DNA of 64,000 bases, from NCBI GenBank assembly GCA_027257055.1, contig JAPVLO010000322.1:682001-746000 (forward strand). Reading direction: 5' to 3'. This document shows, piece by piece, positions 1 through 12,524 of the stretch (positions within the stretch are counted from its first letter, which is position 1; every line of letters starts with the position of its first letter). The notes below the pieces were generated by a model. It made no database searches and was not told the origin of the DNA. It worked only from the letters and a program-made list of their open reading frames with translations. The position numbers and the translations under genes are program-made. This DNA comes from Cephalopachus bancanus. Its lineage: Eukaryota; Chordata; Mammalia; Primates; Tarsiidae.

Positions 1-517
1 GATGGAGAGAGTTGTGGGAGACGGACTCAATCTTGGTGAAAGACTACCTGCTTGGGCAGGATGAGAGAAAGGGAGGAGACACACATGAAGTCCAGGTTTC
101 TTTAGACCACTAGATGGATGGTGAAGGCATTCACTAAATGGGGAACACAGGAGAAGGTCTGGGAGCAAGGAGGGAGCAACAATGCCATTTTAGGACACAT
201 CAAGTTTGCAATGTCTGCAGGACAACCACATGGAAAAAAAACCATCGTGAAAGGTGCTGGAAGTTGCTAGAAATACTAAGAAACATAACAACCACCACCA
301 TTTATAGAGTGGTTCAATTCATGAAGTGCTTAATATGCATCTCATTTGACACAATGTAGACCTTCAAAGAGATCACAATTAGGTTGGGAAGTTCAGACAA
401 ATAAACACAAACAGTTAAGTAACCCAAAATAAAAATTAAAAAAAAAACACAAGAAACACTATAAGGCAGTTTTGGTTGGTGATGGAGTGCAGGAAAAACA
501 CTTGTTTTATATATTTT

Positions 518-821
518 TGTTTGTTTGTTTGTTTGTTTTTGAGTTGGAGTCTCACTCTGTCGCCCAGGCTGGAGCACAGTGGCACGCTCAGGGCCACCAC
601 AGCTTCAACCTACTGGGCTCAGGCAATCCTTCCACCTCAGCCTTCCAAGTAGCTGGAACTACAGGCATGTGCCACCACAACTGGCTAATTTTTTGATTTA
701 CTGTAGAAATGAGGTCTCACCAAGTTTCCCAGGCTGATCTCGAACCTGTGGACTCAGGCTGTCATCTCATGTTGGCCTCCCAAAGTGCTGGGATTATAGG
801 CATGAGCCACAGCACCCAGCC
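518..821 (-). mobile_element. Alu, full-length dimer, antisense
   Basis: A (GTTT)n/T-rich tail at 518-540 precedes gagttggagtctcactctgtcgcc. The copy runs through both arms to cagcacccagcc. It is of the older local type, with ...atttactgtagaaatgaggtctcacc between the arms. Confidence 0.93.
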
Positions 822-1430
822 ACTTGTTATATTTAAAGACCATAATCAAATCACCACTTAACTTTCCAATCTCTGGAACTCTTGTTTATTTAAATTTCTA
901 TATCATCAAAAATCTATCTGTTGAAGGTATTACATATCTTTTAAAGTCAGAAAATGAAATGTAACCCAGAAAAGGAGAAGGAGGAGAAAAAAGAAGGCTG
1001 GGGTTTTGGCTCTGCTCTTAGACAACATATACAGTCAAAGGCAAAGGGAAGCAATTAATGACAACAATATTATGTGCTGCCTTCATTAGCCCCCTTAATA
1101 CTACCCCCACACCTATCTCCTCTTACTAACACAGCACCTGTGCTACAGCTATACCAGATACTGCCTCTTAGTCCTTCATAACCACTTATTCATGCCAGAA
1201 CCCAGACTATTCCCTTCATTGCCTCACCCCTTCCCAGGTACCTCCCTCAGGTAATCTAAGAGAGGAGGCCTGAGAGATGGGAACCTAATGTTCCTTCTAT
1301 CTTTCTCTCCCACAGGGAAGGTGGAGAAAAATTTCAGCGTCTAGCAGTTCCCCATTCTTTCTAATAAAGGCAGTATTACATGAATACTGCTATTATACTT
1401 TTTAACAATAACAACAATAAAAACAATGAA
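822..1430. other. Unique sequence, nothing recognised
   Basis: AT-rich intronic sequence without an ORF or recognisable repeat. I see no exon-like feature in it. Confidence 0.5.
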
Positions 1431-1716
1431 CCAGGACCAGCCTCAGAGGTTCATGCCTGCAATCCCTGCATTTTGAGAGGTCAAGGCAAGGCGAAAGGAT
1501 TACTTGAGGCCAGAAGCTCAACACCAGCCTGAGCAACACAGCAAGAACCTGTCTCTACAAAAAAAATTTAAAAATAAATTAGCTGGGTGTAACCTGTAAT
1601 CCTGGCAATTTGGGAGAATAGCTGGAGATCAGGAGTTCGAGGTTACAGTGAGCCATGATCATGCCACTGCACTCTAGCCTGAGTGACACAGCGAGACCCT
1701 GTCTCAAAAAAAAAAC
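1431..1716 (+). mobile_element. Old, diverged Alu (AluJ-like)
   Basis: The body is strongly diverged and lost part of the start of the right arm (ttagctgggtgtaacctgtaatcc). It is flanked by aaacaatga direct repeats at about 1421 and in the tail at about 1713, which read as a target-site duplication. Confidence 0.85.
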
Positions 1717-2280
1717 AATGAGTCAGTCCTCTGAGAGACATGAGGACCTCAAAACATCTCAACCACACTAGTCTAATACCTATTTTCCATTTGGGAAACT
1801 AGCCAGCAAAGGTTGGGACAGGTCCTGCATTCTTACCCCCTAGAAGTGACTCAGGTCAAGCCAGGCAGCTTCTTTCCAATCCAATACTGACTCCTTGCTC
1901 AGGCTATGGCTAGCCTTGGCTGTTGTTCAGTCTGTGGTGTTTGTGAGCACATGAGTGTTTGCAGTAGGTCTAGAATGAATTTTCTCATGTTACAAAGATA
2001 ATGGTACCAGAGGAGCCAACCCTTCCAGGTACCCTCCCTGCTGGAAACTGGAGCCTACTGCTTTAGCCGTAGGTCACTAGAGAGAGAAAGCCCTGTGAGG
2101 ACTCAGCCCCAGCTGTGTGGATAACATGACAAAAAGGTCCTGCATGACTAGAAAGGATTTTTAGAGAGAAACTGCTTGGCACCAAAGGGCCAAGGGTGGC
2201 AGCTCCCTGTCATCTTAGAGTAGATGATCTTGTCTCTGTCAGCCCCCTTTGCCGGTCGACTACCTTTTTAGGATATCTTC

Positions 2281-2566
2281 TTTTTTTTGAGTCAGAGTCT
2301 CACTCTGTCACCCAAGCTGGAGTGCAGTGGCATAATGGCTACCACAGCATCAACCTGCTGGGCTCAGGTGATCCTTCCACCTCAGTCTTCCAAGTAGCTG
2401 GGACTACAGGTACATGCCACCATGCCAGGCTAATTTTTCTGATTTATTGTAGAAACAAGGTCTCACCTGTTGCCCAGACTGGTTTTAAATTCCTGGGCTT
2501 GGCAATCCTCTCGCCTTCGCCTCCCAAAGTGCTGGGATTACAGGCATAAGCCACTGGGCCTGGCCC
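2281..2566 (-). mobile_element. Alu, antisense, with target-site duplication
   Basis: Full dimer beginning at a T-tract followed by gagtcagagtctcactctgtc and ending ccactgggcctggcc. The duplicated target aggatatcttct lies on both sides (about 2270 and 2568). Confidence 0.93.
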
Positions 2567-3880
2567 CAGGATATCTTCTACTGTGAAAAGGATAGCTAAA
2601 TGAGGAGTAACCATCCATTGTTTTTCAAATGTTTACACATTCTTTATTGTCTTTTGTCATTTGTAATGTCTATTATACACTGTAAACTCCTAGAGGACAG
2701 AGGGCTTATGAAATCTATTTATTCAGTGTAATATACTATACTACATTCACAGAGGCTCTTAATAGAGGCATTTTTGCTGATGGTGATAACATTAGTAGAG
2801 GGAGTATATATATATATATAAAGGGGCATTCCCTAAAGTAGCTTAAAGTAGACCATCCATGCAGTATGTAAAACCAGAGACACGGAACACACAAGTATAC
2901 CTACACGCACCTCTTGCAGGTCAAGACAGAAATTGTACCGGATAAGCCAAACCAGGGACTGAAACAAGATAAAAGATTCTCCAAATTAGTGGAGACATAT
3001 CTTCCACTCCCTGGAGTGACTCATGTCAAGTTTATCTGATATAGAGTCTAAACTTAAAAACAAGGAGCAGAAAACAAGCCACACCATGGAGAACATGCCA
3101 ATTATCCAAAGGATGTGGAATGTGCCAAAAGGGGTAAGACCTAAGTCGATCTGAGCTGGGCCTAACATATTTGGAAATATCCTTTGTACTGGACTAAAGG
3201 TGAAAAAAAAAACCAAGGAAGTAGAGGACAAAGGGTAACTAATACTCTTTTTAGATATAAAGGTCAGATAAACTCTAAAGGGCATAATAGCCATCTGAAA
3301 GGTAGTGATTATACTGAACCTATTAAGGTAAGGCAGGAGGAATCTGAGTCATGAGAACAAATCCACCACGTTCACTACCTGCCTGCCAAAACAAATAAGA
3401 AGGAGGCTGCATCTTCCACAACAGCCCCTCTGTCTAGTCTTGCAAAAAACCTAGGTCTTCACAAATCCGGTCCAAATAGAATAGGGTATACTGATCACAT
3501 AATCTTCATGGAAGGCAAAGCCCACATATGTTTCTAAGTTCAACTACCCTGTGGGATTTTTGTAGAAGCTGGGTTTGAAGTTCACTTTCAAACCAATGAA
3601 TCCTGCACTCTCCATGTCAGAGAGTGAGATAGCGATTAAAGATCCCAGGTGAGACAGACGTCTCTCTATATCAAATCAAGATATAACTAGGAGCCAACTA
3701 AGGCCAGTGACCTTTGAAGGGTCCCTCTCAAAGTATCAGGGCTTCTGCCTGAGCCTCTCCCTTCAGCCACTAGGCAGTTTGTTAAACAACCTGGAGTTCT
3801 TGTTCAATCCTTGGACCAAAGGGAAATAAAGTTTTCTGCAGGGGAAAAAAAAAGTCAAGATGCTCCATCCACAAAAGTCC
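2567..3880. other. Mostly unique intron; L2-like tail and TA repeat
   Basis: About 2640-2790 resembles the 3' tail of an L2 element (tgtaaactcctagaggacagagggc...). A short (TA)9 tract lies at 2804-2821. From about 2830 to 3880 I see nothing recognisable; the 102-codon minus-strand frame at 2986-3294 has no family resemblance. Confidence 0.4.
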
Positions 3881-4010
3881 AATTAACCCAACAAATACAT
3901 CAAAATCAATTTCTGCCTAGCACTTTGCTAAATGATATAAAGGAATGCAAAAGTTATAGATATAGTTCCTATCTACCCTGAAGGTGCACATAATTTTGCT
4001 GGGGGGACAA
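3881..4010 (+). repeat. Old L2-like fragment (tentative)
   Basis: The order tctgcctagcactttgctaaatgat... then a phrase about a stable tail resembles the widespread motif tgccaggcactgtgctaggtgct near the 3' part of L2 copies. Divergence is high, so the assignment is weak. Confidence 0.35.
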
Positions 4011-4573
4011 AATATGAGCCACCCAGAAAACACATACAAACAATCGATAATCCAGCAGATGTTATATTTTAAAACAAACTACAAGGACCTCTTATTCTTC
4101 CATCCAAAACTGTGCTAGAAAATTCTGATCCTGGATCAATCTACCTGTCTATCTTAGAATCTACACTCAAGTTGTCGAATGCTTTTGGGGCTAGACGGAA
4201 AGCACATACACAGACACACACTAAGAAATCTCTTCTCTCCTTTCTCCTGACTCTGAGTAACCCCTTACTTCATAGAGAGAATAAAAGCATCAGAGGACAA
4301 GTCCCTCAAGTTCCTGCAATTCTAACCAATCAACTTAACTACTTGCATTCTTACCTTCTTCTCTCTGAACTTTCTCAATGACACATCTTTTGATTCTAGA
4401 TCCTAGGCTCCATCAATTATTCTCTCCCTTCTTTGAATTTTGTTATATCTCTCCTTCTCTTCTGGCTCCTTTCAAACAACACTTAAAAAAAATGCTTAAG
4501 TCTCTCCTGTGTTACAATAAATAAACAAAACTCCCCCCACCCTACATCAGCCTCTATATAAGGCCTTCCTCTC

Positions 4574-4756
4574 CCAAAAAAAAATTAGCCAGATGTGGTG
4601 GCGTGCATCTGTAGCTCCAGCTACTTGGAAGGCTGAGGCAGAAGGATTGCCTAAGTTCAGCAGATCAAGGCTGCGGTGGCCGTGAGTGTGCCATTGCACT
4701 CCAGCCTGGGTGACACAGTGAGACTCTAACTCAAAAAAAAAAAAAAAAAAAAAAAG
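4574..4756 (+). mobile_element. 5'-truncated Alu right arm
   Basis: Starts in the central A-rich linker (aaaaaaaaattagccagatgtgg) and ends in a long A tail. The flanks gccttcctctcc (about 4562) and gccttccctctcc (about 4756) look like a slightly diverged target-site duplication, so truncation occurred at insertion. Confidence 0.85.
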
Positions 4757-4950
4757 CCTTCCCTCTCCTGGTTCCTTCAAAGCCCAAGTTTCAAAACTCA
4801 CTCACTCCACTTCTGCACTTTCCATTCACTTCCCACAAGTCCACTGAAAATGCACCAGTAAAGACGACCTTTATACTGGATAACAGTAGTCCTTGTCTTA
4901 TGACCTCTACATACACTGTGCCAACACACCCTTCACACCCTCCTTCTCAG

Positions 4951-5278
4951 GAGCCAGGCACAGTGGCTCACGCCTGCTATCCCAGCACTTTGAGAGGCTG
5001 AGGCAAGAGGATTACCTGAGCCCAGGGGTTCGAGACCAGCCTGGGCAACTTGGCAAGAACTCGTCTCTATAACAAATAAAAATATTAGCTGGGCACGGTG
5101 GCGTGCACTTGTAATCCCAGCTACTTGAAAGGCTGAGGCAGAAGGATCGCCTGAGCCCAGGTGGAGGCTGCGGTGGCCACGAGCATGCCACTGCACTCTA
5201 GCCTGAGCAACAGAGTAAGACTCCAACTCAAAAATAAATAAATAAACAAATAGATAGACAGATAGATAGATAGATAAG
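4951..5278 (+). mobile_element. Alu, sense, with AAAT/GATA-rich tail
   Basis: Full dimer of the local family, from agccaggcacagtggctcacgcc to ccaactcaaaaataaataaa. The tail has expanded into an AATA then GATA/GACA tetranucleotide tract (about 5230-5277). Confidence 0.92.
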
Positions 5279-5787
5279 GAAAAAAATTTCTCTCCTGTTC
5301 CTCCTACCTTTCTGGCCACTCCCTTTATGTGGACAAATACCTGCAGGGACCTTCTTTCTGAAACCACTCTCCCTTGGAGTTACCCAGACTTTTTGTCTCA
5401 AACTTCTGAATGTACACATGCTCCCTAATCAATCTCCTTCTCCACTCCTGTGACTTTGGTTTAAGCTGATGACTGCCCCATCAGTCTACACAGCTCCACA
5501 TTCTACACAGCCAACTACCTACTGGACATCTCCATGCAGCAATCCTCAAAAACCTTGAGCCCAATGCAACCTAAACTGAACTCAGTGCCTTCTGCACCAT
5601 CACTGCCACCTCTTATATTCCTCCTCTTATATTCCCTATTTTAATTAATGACACCACAAATCTGCAAGAAACTAGGTTCATTCTTCCCTCTCTTCCTCAT
5701 ACACCACATTCAATTAGTCATCAAAACTCATGGGTTTTACCCCTTCACATTTCTTGATTTGCTCACTTTGTTACATTACTACTTTCT
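5279..5787. other. Unique intron, nothing recognised
   Basis: Pyrimidine-rich sequence without a recognisable repeat or exon. Confidence 0.4.
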
Positions 5788-6090
5788 TTTCTCTTTTCTT
5801 TTTTTTGAGTTGGAGTCTCACTCTGTCACCCAGGCTGGAGTGCAGTAGCACACTCACATTCACCCAGCATCAACCTGCTGGGTTCTAGCGATCCTCCTGC
5901 CTCAGCCTTTCTTCCAAGTAGCCGGAACTACAGGCATGCGCTACCATGCCTGGATAATTTTTCTTATTTATTGTAGAGAAGAGGTCTCGCCAAGTTGCCC
6001 GGGCTGGTCTCGAACCTGCTGGCTCAGGCAATCTACTCGCCTTGGCCTCCTAAAGTGCTGGGATTACAGGCTGAGTCACTGAGTCTGGCC
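5788..6090 (-). mobile_element. Alu, antisense
   Basis: T-rich start, gagttggagtctcactctgtcacc, both arms, ending ctgagtcactgagtctggcc. Target-site duplication attactactttc at about 5776 and 6095. Confidence 0.93.
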
Positions 6091-6109
6091 TATATTACTA
6101 CTTTCACAA

Positions 6110-6795
6110 CCTTAGTTTAAAAGCTAATCACACTGCCTAAATTTCTGTGACAGCCTCCCTACTGGTCTGCCACTAGTTTTGCCCCCGCCCTGCCCAGTCC
6201 TCCTTTGCACTGCTGCCATGGGTAAAGTATTCTTAAAACCTCATCATTCATAGTCATCCTTGCCTAAAATCCTCCAGTGGCTCCCAAAAGCCTTTAGGAT
6301 AAAGTTCAAACTCTATACAGTATGACATACAAAGCCAGTCAACATGTTAGCCTGGCCCATTTTTCCTACCTCATCTCCTTTCTCCTTCCTTCACTCCGAC
6401 CTCACCCACAGTTGCCCAGTATTCCCTCCCCTCAAGCTCTCTCATCCCCTTGCTTTTCTATTCACACTGCCCACAAAGCCCTTTCCCCACACATTTTGCA
6501 GAGTCCTGAATCCTTTAGGTTACAGCTCAGATTTCATTTCCTCTTGGATTCCTTCCCTGACCCTTCACCCAGGGGCTGTATTGGGTACTTCTCTTCACTG
6601 CCATAGCACCAGCATTTGTCTATGTTATAGCACTCCCTACAACAGATGGCATTGTCAGTTTACCAATAAGTTTCCCCTGTTAAACTATAAGATGATAGAT
6701 ATAAAAGGACATTATCTTTGCTTCCTCAGTATGTCACCTACTTCTTGGTTCAGAGTAGACATTCACTAAATGCTTATAATTAATGAATAAATGAA
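6110..6795 (+). mobile_element. L2 LINE 3' region, sense
   Basis: Recognisable L2 landmarks occur in order: ccagtggctcccaaaagcctttaggataaagttcaaactc, then the Pro/Ser-coding stretch with ttcacactgcccacaaagccctttcc, ttccttccctgaccc, and finally the non-coding tail ending cattcactaaatgcttataattaatgaataaatg. The overlapping frames of 94 and 141 codons are the decayed reverse-transcriptase C-terminal region and 3'UTR, not a gene. Confidence 0.75.
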
Positions 6796-6859
6796 TCTTC
6801 CAGACAAGCCCCCTGACACCCTGGGAAAATAACAAGTCAAGACATAACTAAGTATTTCA

Positions 6860-6982
6860 GAGAGATTTTTTTTTCTTTTGAGACAGGAGTCTTGCTATGC
6901 GGCTCAGGTTGGCCTCAAATTCCTAAGGTCCTCCTGCCTCAGCCTCCTGAGCTGAGACTCAGGTAGCACCACCACACCCAGA
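6860..6982 (-). mobile_element. Alu-type monomer, antisense
   Basis: A single old arm: tttttttcttttgagacaggagtcttgctatg... to accaccacacccaga, with no second arm. It resembles the fossil free-monomer class that predates dimeric Alu. Confidence 0.7.
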
Positions 6983-7379
6983 TGTTAGAGGGGATTAAAG
7001 GGATTTATTATGAAATTATTGCCAAGTATTTCTGGAAGCACACAATGAAAGCTGTTCAGAGAATGATAGAAAAGGTGTCCTGAGACACTCATTGCTAATT
7101 TAAGTGAGCAGTAAAGGCTAAGAAACACAACATTGAATCATAGGATCAAATGCATAGCCCTATCTAACAAGTTCAGAAGGAGCAAAATCTTTAAAAGAAG
7201 ATTTTTATACCAGAGAGGGCACGTTGTTGTAGAAAAGCCCTGGAAAGAGGGGTAATTCTTTTTCAAGGCAAAATCATCTAGAAAATAATTAGCAATGTTA
7301 GTATGTAAACCTAAGTCCCCGTATCTGCCCAAAACTTCTCTCAAATATACCTCTGTTCTCTTTAACAGTCATCCCTTAA

Positions 7380-7766
7380 ACCAGGAATAGTCCTAGCTAT
7401 TAGGGAGGCTGAGGCAGGAGAACTAATCAACACTAGGCCAGCCAATCCATCTAAAAACAACAACAATAACAAAACAGGCCAGGTGTAGTGGTTCATGCCT
7501 GTAATCCCAGCACTAGGGGAGGCTAAGGTCTGCTTGAGCCCAGGGGTTTGAGACCAGCCTGGGCAACATAGTGAGATCTCATCTCTACCAAAAATTAAAA
7601 ATTAAAAATAATTAGCCAGGTATGGTGGCAAACACCTCTAGTCCCAGCTACTCAAGAGGCTGAGGTGGAAGGATAGCATGAGCCTAGGAAGTTGAGGCTT
7701 TGTAAATCATGATCATGCCACTGCCCTCCAGCCTTTTTTGAGACCCCAACTCAAAAAAAAGAAAAA
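7380..7766 (+). mobile_element. Trimeric Alu composite: extra monomer plus full dimer
   Basis: A perfect 13-base duplication, agtcatcccttaa, lies at 7367-7379 and 7767-7779. Between the copies, 7380-7476 is a shortened 7SL-type monomer (tagtcctagctattagggaggctgaggcaggag...ggccagcc) with an A/C-rich linker, followed from 7477 by an ordinary dimer starting ggccaggtgtagtgg. One duplication around the whole suggests a single insertion event or precise nesting. See findings. Confidence 0.85.
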
Positions 7767-7779
7767 AGTCATCCCTTAA

Positions 7780-8551
7780 TCTAACCTCATGACTCATATA
7801 TAACAGTGGTCTCCTAGAGAGCAGATCTCCATTCTTATCCATCGTTTATATAACTCTGTATTAATTCAGGACTTATCTCTCACTACCCCTAATCTTAATA
7901 GTATTCTTTAAATGTTCCTAAGTGGCCTACCCATCTCCCCAATACCACTTACCCCAATGCATTATCAGTTCATAGGCACTAACAAAACATAGTGCACACA
8001 GTGTTCTTATTCATAGTTGTTGATTGACTAAAAATAAAAAGTACAGAAAAAAAATCACTTCCTATGTCTCAATCCAACATGCTCTTGCGGGTTGAAAACC
8101 ATGAATTCCAAAAGATACTTCAAGCAAATCCATGCTTTTCATCAACATAAAGGAAGTATGTTTATCTTTCTGAACAAAAATCACTATAGATATTTGCTAA
8201 GGCAAGAAAGAATCCAGCAGTACAGCTGGCAAAGCTCTTGCCCAAAAGAGAGATGCTGACTGACCAATTAATTAACTTGTCTTAAGCAACTACCCAAATC
8301 ATCCCTGCTAACTTGAACAACCCTAATGGTTGACACGTGGTCATACAGAAGAAAGCAATTTTGAACAGAGAAAGAAAAATAAGTGCCTGTACCCAATGAC
8401 AGCAAATTTATACTATAACACAATTTTAGGTAGCCACAACCAAACAGAGGATATCAGATCCCAGGCTGGCGAGGGCTATCCTTGTGTGCTCAGTTCTGCC
8501 TGAAGCAGAGCACATCTACTTGTTGGTTGGTTTGCCTCTTCACTCCCTGCC
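7780..8551. other. Unique intron, nothing recognised
   Basis: No ORF and no recognisable repeat between the trimeric Alu and the CA/GA microsatellite. Confidence 0.4.
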
Positions 8552-8575
8552 TACACACACACCCACACAGAGAGA

Positions 8576-8609
<34 letters not shown>
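8552..8609. repeat. (CA)n(GA)n compound microsatellite
   Basis: An acacacacacccacacag stretch runs into 40 bases of GA dinucleotide broken by one acag. Confidence 0.95.
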
Positions 8610-8739
8610 TCAAGAAAGCATAGATATCTAAAGCTCTACTTACTTTCCTGAATCTTTTACAATTTTCTACATTTTATATCTACATATAATATATATATAT
8701 TACTTTCACAATGTGAAAATAAAATTATTTAAAAATATA

Positions 8740-9023
8740 GCTGGGCTCGGTGGCTCAGCCTGTAATCCCAACGCTTTGGGAGGCTGAGGTGAGTGGATTG
8801 CCTGAGCCCATGGGTTCGAGACCCGCCTGGGCAACTTGGTGAGACCTCATCTCTACAATAAATCAAAAAATTAGCCAGGCATGGTAGCACGCACCTGTAG
8901 TTCCAGCTACTTGGAAGGCTGAGGCGGAAGGATTGCCAGAGCCCAGCAGGTGGAGGCTGCAGTGGCCTGGAGCGGCTACTGCACTCTAGTCTGGGCAACA
9001 GAGTGAGACTCCAACTCAAAAAA

Positions 9024-9073
<50 letters not shown>

Positions 9074-9077
9074 TATA
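8740..9077 (+). mobile_element. Alu, sense, with A tail grown into (TA)n
   Basis: Young local family member (gctgggctcggtggctcagcctg...). The poly(A) tail of about 22 bases passes into a (TA)n tract to 9077. The B-box region reads catgggttcgagacccgcc. Confidence 0.93.
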
Positions 9078-10612
9078 ACTTGAAAGCATTGATATGATCG
9101 CCCCTTCTCTTGAAGAAAGTTCCCTGCCAATCAACCACATATGTAAGTATAAAAAGTCTCTAACTATAAGACCATAAAATTTCATCAAAGAAATAATTTT
9201 CTAACATACGTGAGACAATACAAGAATATACAAAACAACATGCAATTTGAAACTAACTGCAAGGTAGATAATATGAGAGATCAGAGAAAGAAAGATCAAT
9301 GTCTACAGAGTAACAGGAGAAAGTTGCACGAAGGTCACAGGTCTCATGATTGACTTTAACAAAAAAGAGAGAAAATCTGAATAGTCAGAAAGGAAGAGGG
9401 CACTCCAGGAAAAAAGAACACAAAGGCACAGAGGCAGGTATGAGGACCTAGGAGGAAAGGTTGATGAGACTAGCCCGAATGGAGCAGACAGCTACGTTGG
9501 GCAGCAACCATTGATACAGCTGGGTGTGTGGAACAGGTCAAAGTATGGAAGGCCCTGAATGCTGGAGACAAAGAATCAAAGATTCATTGTAATTTATCCC
9601 AGGAACTGAGAAGGAAAAATAGTATTTTATTCAAAATAACAAAAAAAGTTAGAATAATCATTCTAGAGACTGTAAGCCAATTCAATGGGCATGAAAGGAC
9701 CCTGCCAGGCCAGAAAGTGAGTAAATGCCACTGGCAGAAACCAGACAACTCCAATTGTAGTTGAAGTAGAAAAACCATGTGAGCAAGAGGAGCTTTAGCA
9801 CACCACACAACCTAGTCACAACATGGCTCAACATGTAATTACCAGAAGGTAAAAGGGCCAACCTTGTTTAGTGAAAGGAGGAATGCCCGGGTGTTTCACT
9901 GAGAAACTCTAGACTCATTTTATAACCCATGATCATTCATTTGTGACTTCTGATCTTGGGATGTTTCTGTTTCCAGATGTATATGCCTAAGTATTCATTC
10001 CACCACCATGATCTCTAAAATCTGGTATTGGCACTGAAAAAAATACCAGGATGATAGGTTTCAGCTGGTCTATTTCCCTGGTTTGTATTATGTCACTTGC
10101 CAACAAGCCTAAGACAGGGCAGTAGCTCCCATAAGCACTGTCAGCACATGCACACATTTTATTATTTCAACAGCATGAACGTGGCCAAAGCTTGTGATTT
10201 CCCAGCAGACGGACTTGACTCACTTTCTGAATTAACAGTGTCCATGTCTAGAAGTAGCAATTACTCTATTGTTCTGGCTAGAAGCTATCCACTCCAACTG
10301 CAGGACTTTGTTCTAAAAAGGAACTTAAAAACTGCGTCTACATTTAACCAAGAGGTGCTTCAGAGTGTCATTTAGGTAAACAATCCCGAATCCTCAGCCC
10401 ATATTTTCCAACCACCGTGTTAACAAAATTTAATCACTTTGTACTACATGACTTTTGTATAAAAATTTCAAATTGACTTATATACCATAAAACTTCTCCC
10501 ATAATGGGGGAAAAGAAACTCTCCATAGTTTAGAGATCTGGAAAAGTGGGCCACTTAAGGTATAGGACTATACTTCAGAAGCTAAAAACTAACAATAACG
10601 ATATACTGAACA
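9078..10612. other. Mostly unique intron; possible old repeat at 9390-9580
   Basis: The 9390-9580 section (ggcactccaggaaaaaagaacacaaaggcacagaggcagg...) resembles an abundant old mammalian interspersed repeat whose class I cannot assign with confidence. The rest shows nothing recognisable, and the short frames of 74-92 codons look like chance. Confidence 0.35.
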
Positions 10613-10696
10613 ATGAAAATGACACTAACAATTAAAGAATTGTTCACAATTATCTCATTTAACCCAGTCACTGCTTCGATTTTATCTTACTCTTTC
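10613..10696 (-). repeat. MIR fragment (tentative)
   Basis: The stretch ttcacaattatctcatttaacccagtcac matches the inverted 3' part of a MIR SINE. It is cut off by the Alu that follows. Confidence 0.4.
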
Positions 10697-10963
10697 ATTT
10701 TTTTGAGTTGGAGTCTTAATCTGTCACCCAGGCTCGAGTGCAGTGGCACAATCACAGTTCACCATAGCCTCAACCTCCCAGGCTCAGGCAAACCTTCTGC
10801 TTCAGCCTCTGACTGGGCTAGGACTACGAGTGTGCACCACCACACACAGCTAATTTTTTTTACAGAGACTCGCTATGTTGCTCAGGCTGGTCTCAAACTC
10901 CTGGGCTCAAGCGATCCTTCTGCCTCGGCCTCCCTAAATGCTGGGATTATAGGCAGAGCCCAG
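10697..10963 (-). mobile_element. Old Alu (AluJ-like), antisense
   Basis: It has the older-type sequence cacaatcacagttcaccatagcctcaacctcccaggctcag in the right arm and a shortened central linker. It ends ggattataggcagagccc. Confidence 0.88.
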
Positions 10964-10984
10964 TCTAACCTTTCTTCTGTGATA

Positions 10985-11180
10985 CAATGTGAAACCTTCA
11001 CCCAGAAATCTGGAGCCTAGATATTGGACCGTAATTTTAAGTCTCTATGCCTAAACTTACCTATCTGTATAATACCATCCTTCAGGATATTATAAATCTC
11101 AAGTAAGATAATGGATATGAAACTGTTTTGTAAAATATAAAGTATTATACACATGAAAGTTTTTCTAAGCATTAATGAAC
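10985..11180 (+). repeat. MIR SINE, sense (tentative)
   Basis: Contains ctatgcctaaacttacctatctgtataatacc and a following AT-rich 3' half ending near catgaaagtttttctaagc, the order expected for MIR (the usual phrase is cctcatctgtaaaatgg). Confidence 0.5.
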
Positions 11181-11189
11181 TAATACATG

Positions 11190-11335
11190 TCAATAGCTTA
11201 TTCATATTCTCATGAATTCCAAGAAGTTAATCTTATGCTCCCTATTTTAACAGACAAGAAACCCAAAAGATCAGAGAGATTTAAGGAACTTTTCCAAGGT
11301 CACACAGCAGAAGTGGCAAAACTGAGGAAGAGCTC
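11190..11335 (-). repeat. MIR SINE, antisense
   Basis: attttaacagacaagaaacccaaaagatcagagag...ccaaggtcacacagcagaagtgg is the inverted MIR core (usually ttttacagatgaggaaactgagg...aaggtcacacagc). Confidence 0.65.
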
Positions 11336-11712
11336 AAAACTGAAGAAATTCAAAGTGCTGTCTCTTTCTACTATATCCAGCTGCCTTACAAGTTTTATTA
11401 AGCAATATGCAGACCCTTCATTCCTAACTCTCTGTGCAATGAGTTTTATAAGATATTTTCTGTGATATGATAAAGAAAATCAGTCCTAACTAGCTTCATA
11501 TAACCCATGGCACCTAGTGAGAATTCTGAAGTTTATAAGTACCAGATATTGTTACTCATTGTTGAAATGTGGATGTTTTCTTTTATTTCTAGTTCAGTCT
11601 GACAGGTAAAGACTCTTTAGCACTTAAGGCTTTGTGAAAACAGAATGTCTAATTTCGCCAGAACCAACTACCATCAACCAAGTTTGTGTTTGTTTTTAAG
11701 CTTCCTCTCTAA

Positions 11713-12183
<471 letters not shown>

Positions 12184-12278
12184 TGAAATCATTCTTAAAA
12201 TCGATTCACCTGCCTTCTCTTTGTTTCCATATTTATCAAGCAACCATCTGATTACTAACTCAACTTCATAAGCAATTG

Positions 12279-12411
12279 GGTCATGTGTGGTGGCTCACAC
12301 TTGTATCCTAGCACATTGGGAGACTGAGGAGGGAGAATCGCTTGAACCCAGGGGTTCAAGACCAACTTGGACAACATAGCGAGACCCCCTATCTCTACCA
12401 GAAAAAAAGAC
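12279..12411 (+). mobile_element. Alu left-arm monomer, sense
   Basis: Only the left arm is present, gtgtggtggctcacacttg... to gagaccccctatctctacc, followed by a short A tract. It is flanked by cataagca repeats at about 12269 and 12410, suggesting insertion as a monomer. Confidence 0.78.
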
Positions 12412-12524
12412 ATAAGCACTTTGGTACTAGGACGAGGCTGCCACAGAGAGCAAAATAAGAATTCCAATCACTGGATAGGTATTCTCTAACTATGAATTAC
12501 TAAAATTGTCATACTAATTATTGT

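Noticed and set aside
6322..6769. 94- and 141-codon frames at 6.3-6.8 kb as a gene
   Set aside because: They lie in an L2 3' region with its typical Pro/Ser-rich, pyrimidine-rich sequence.
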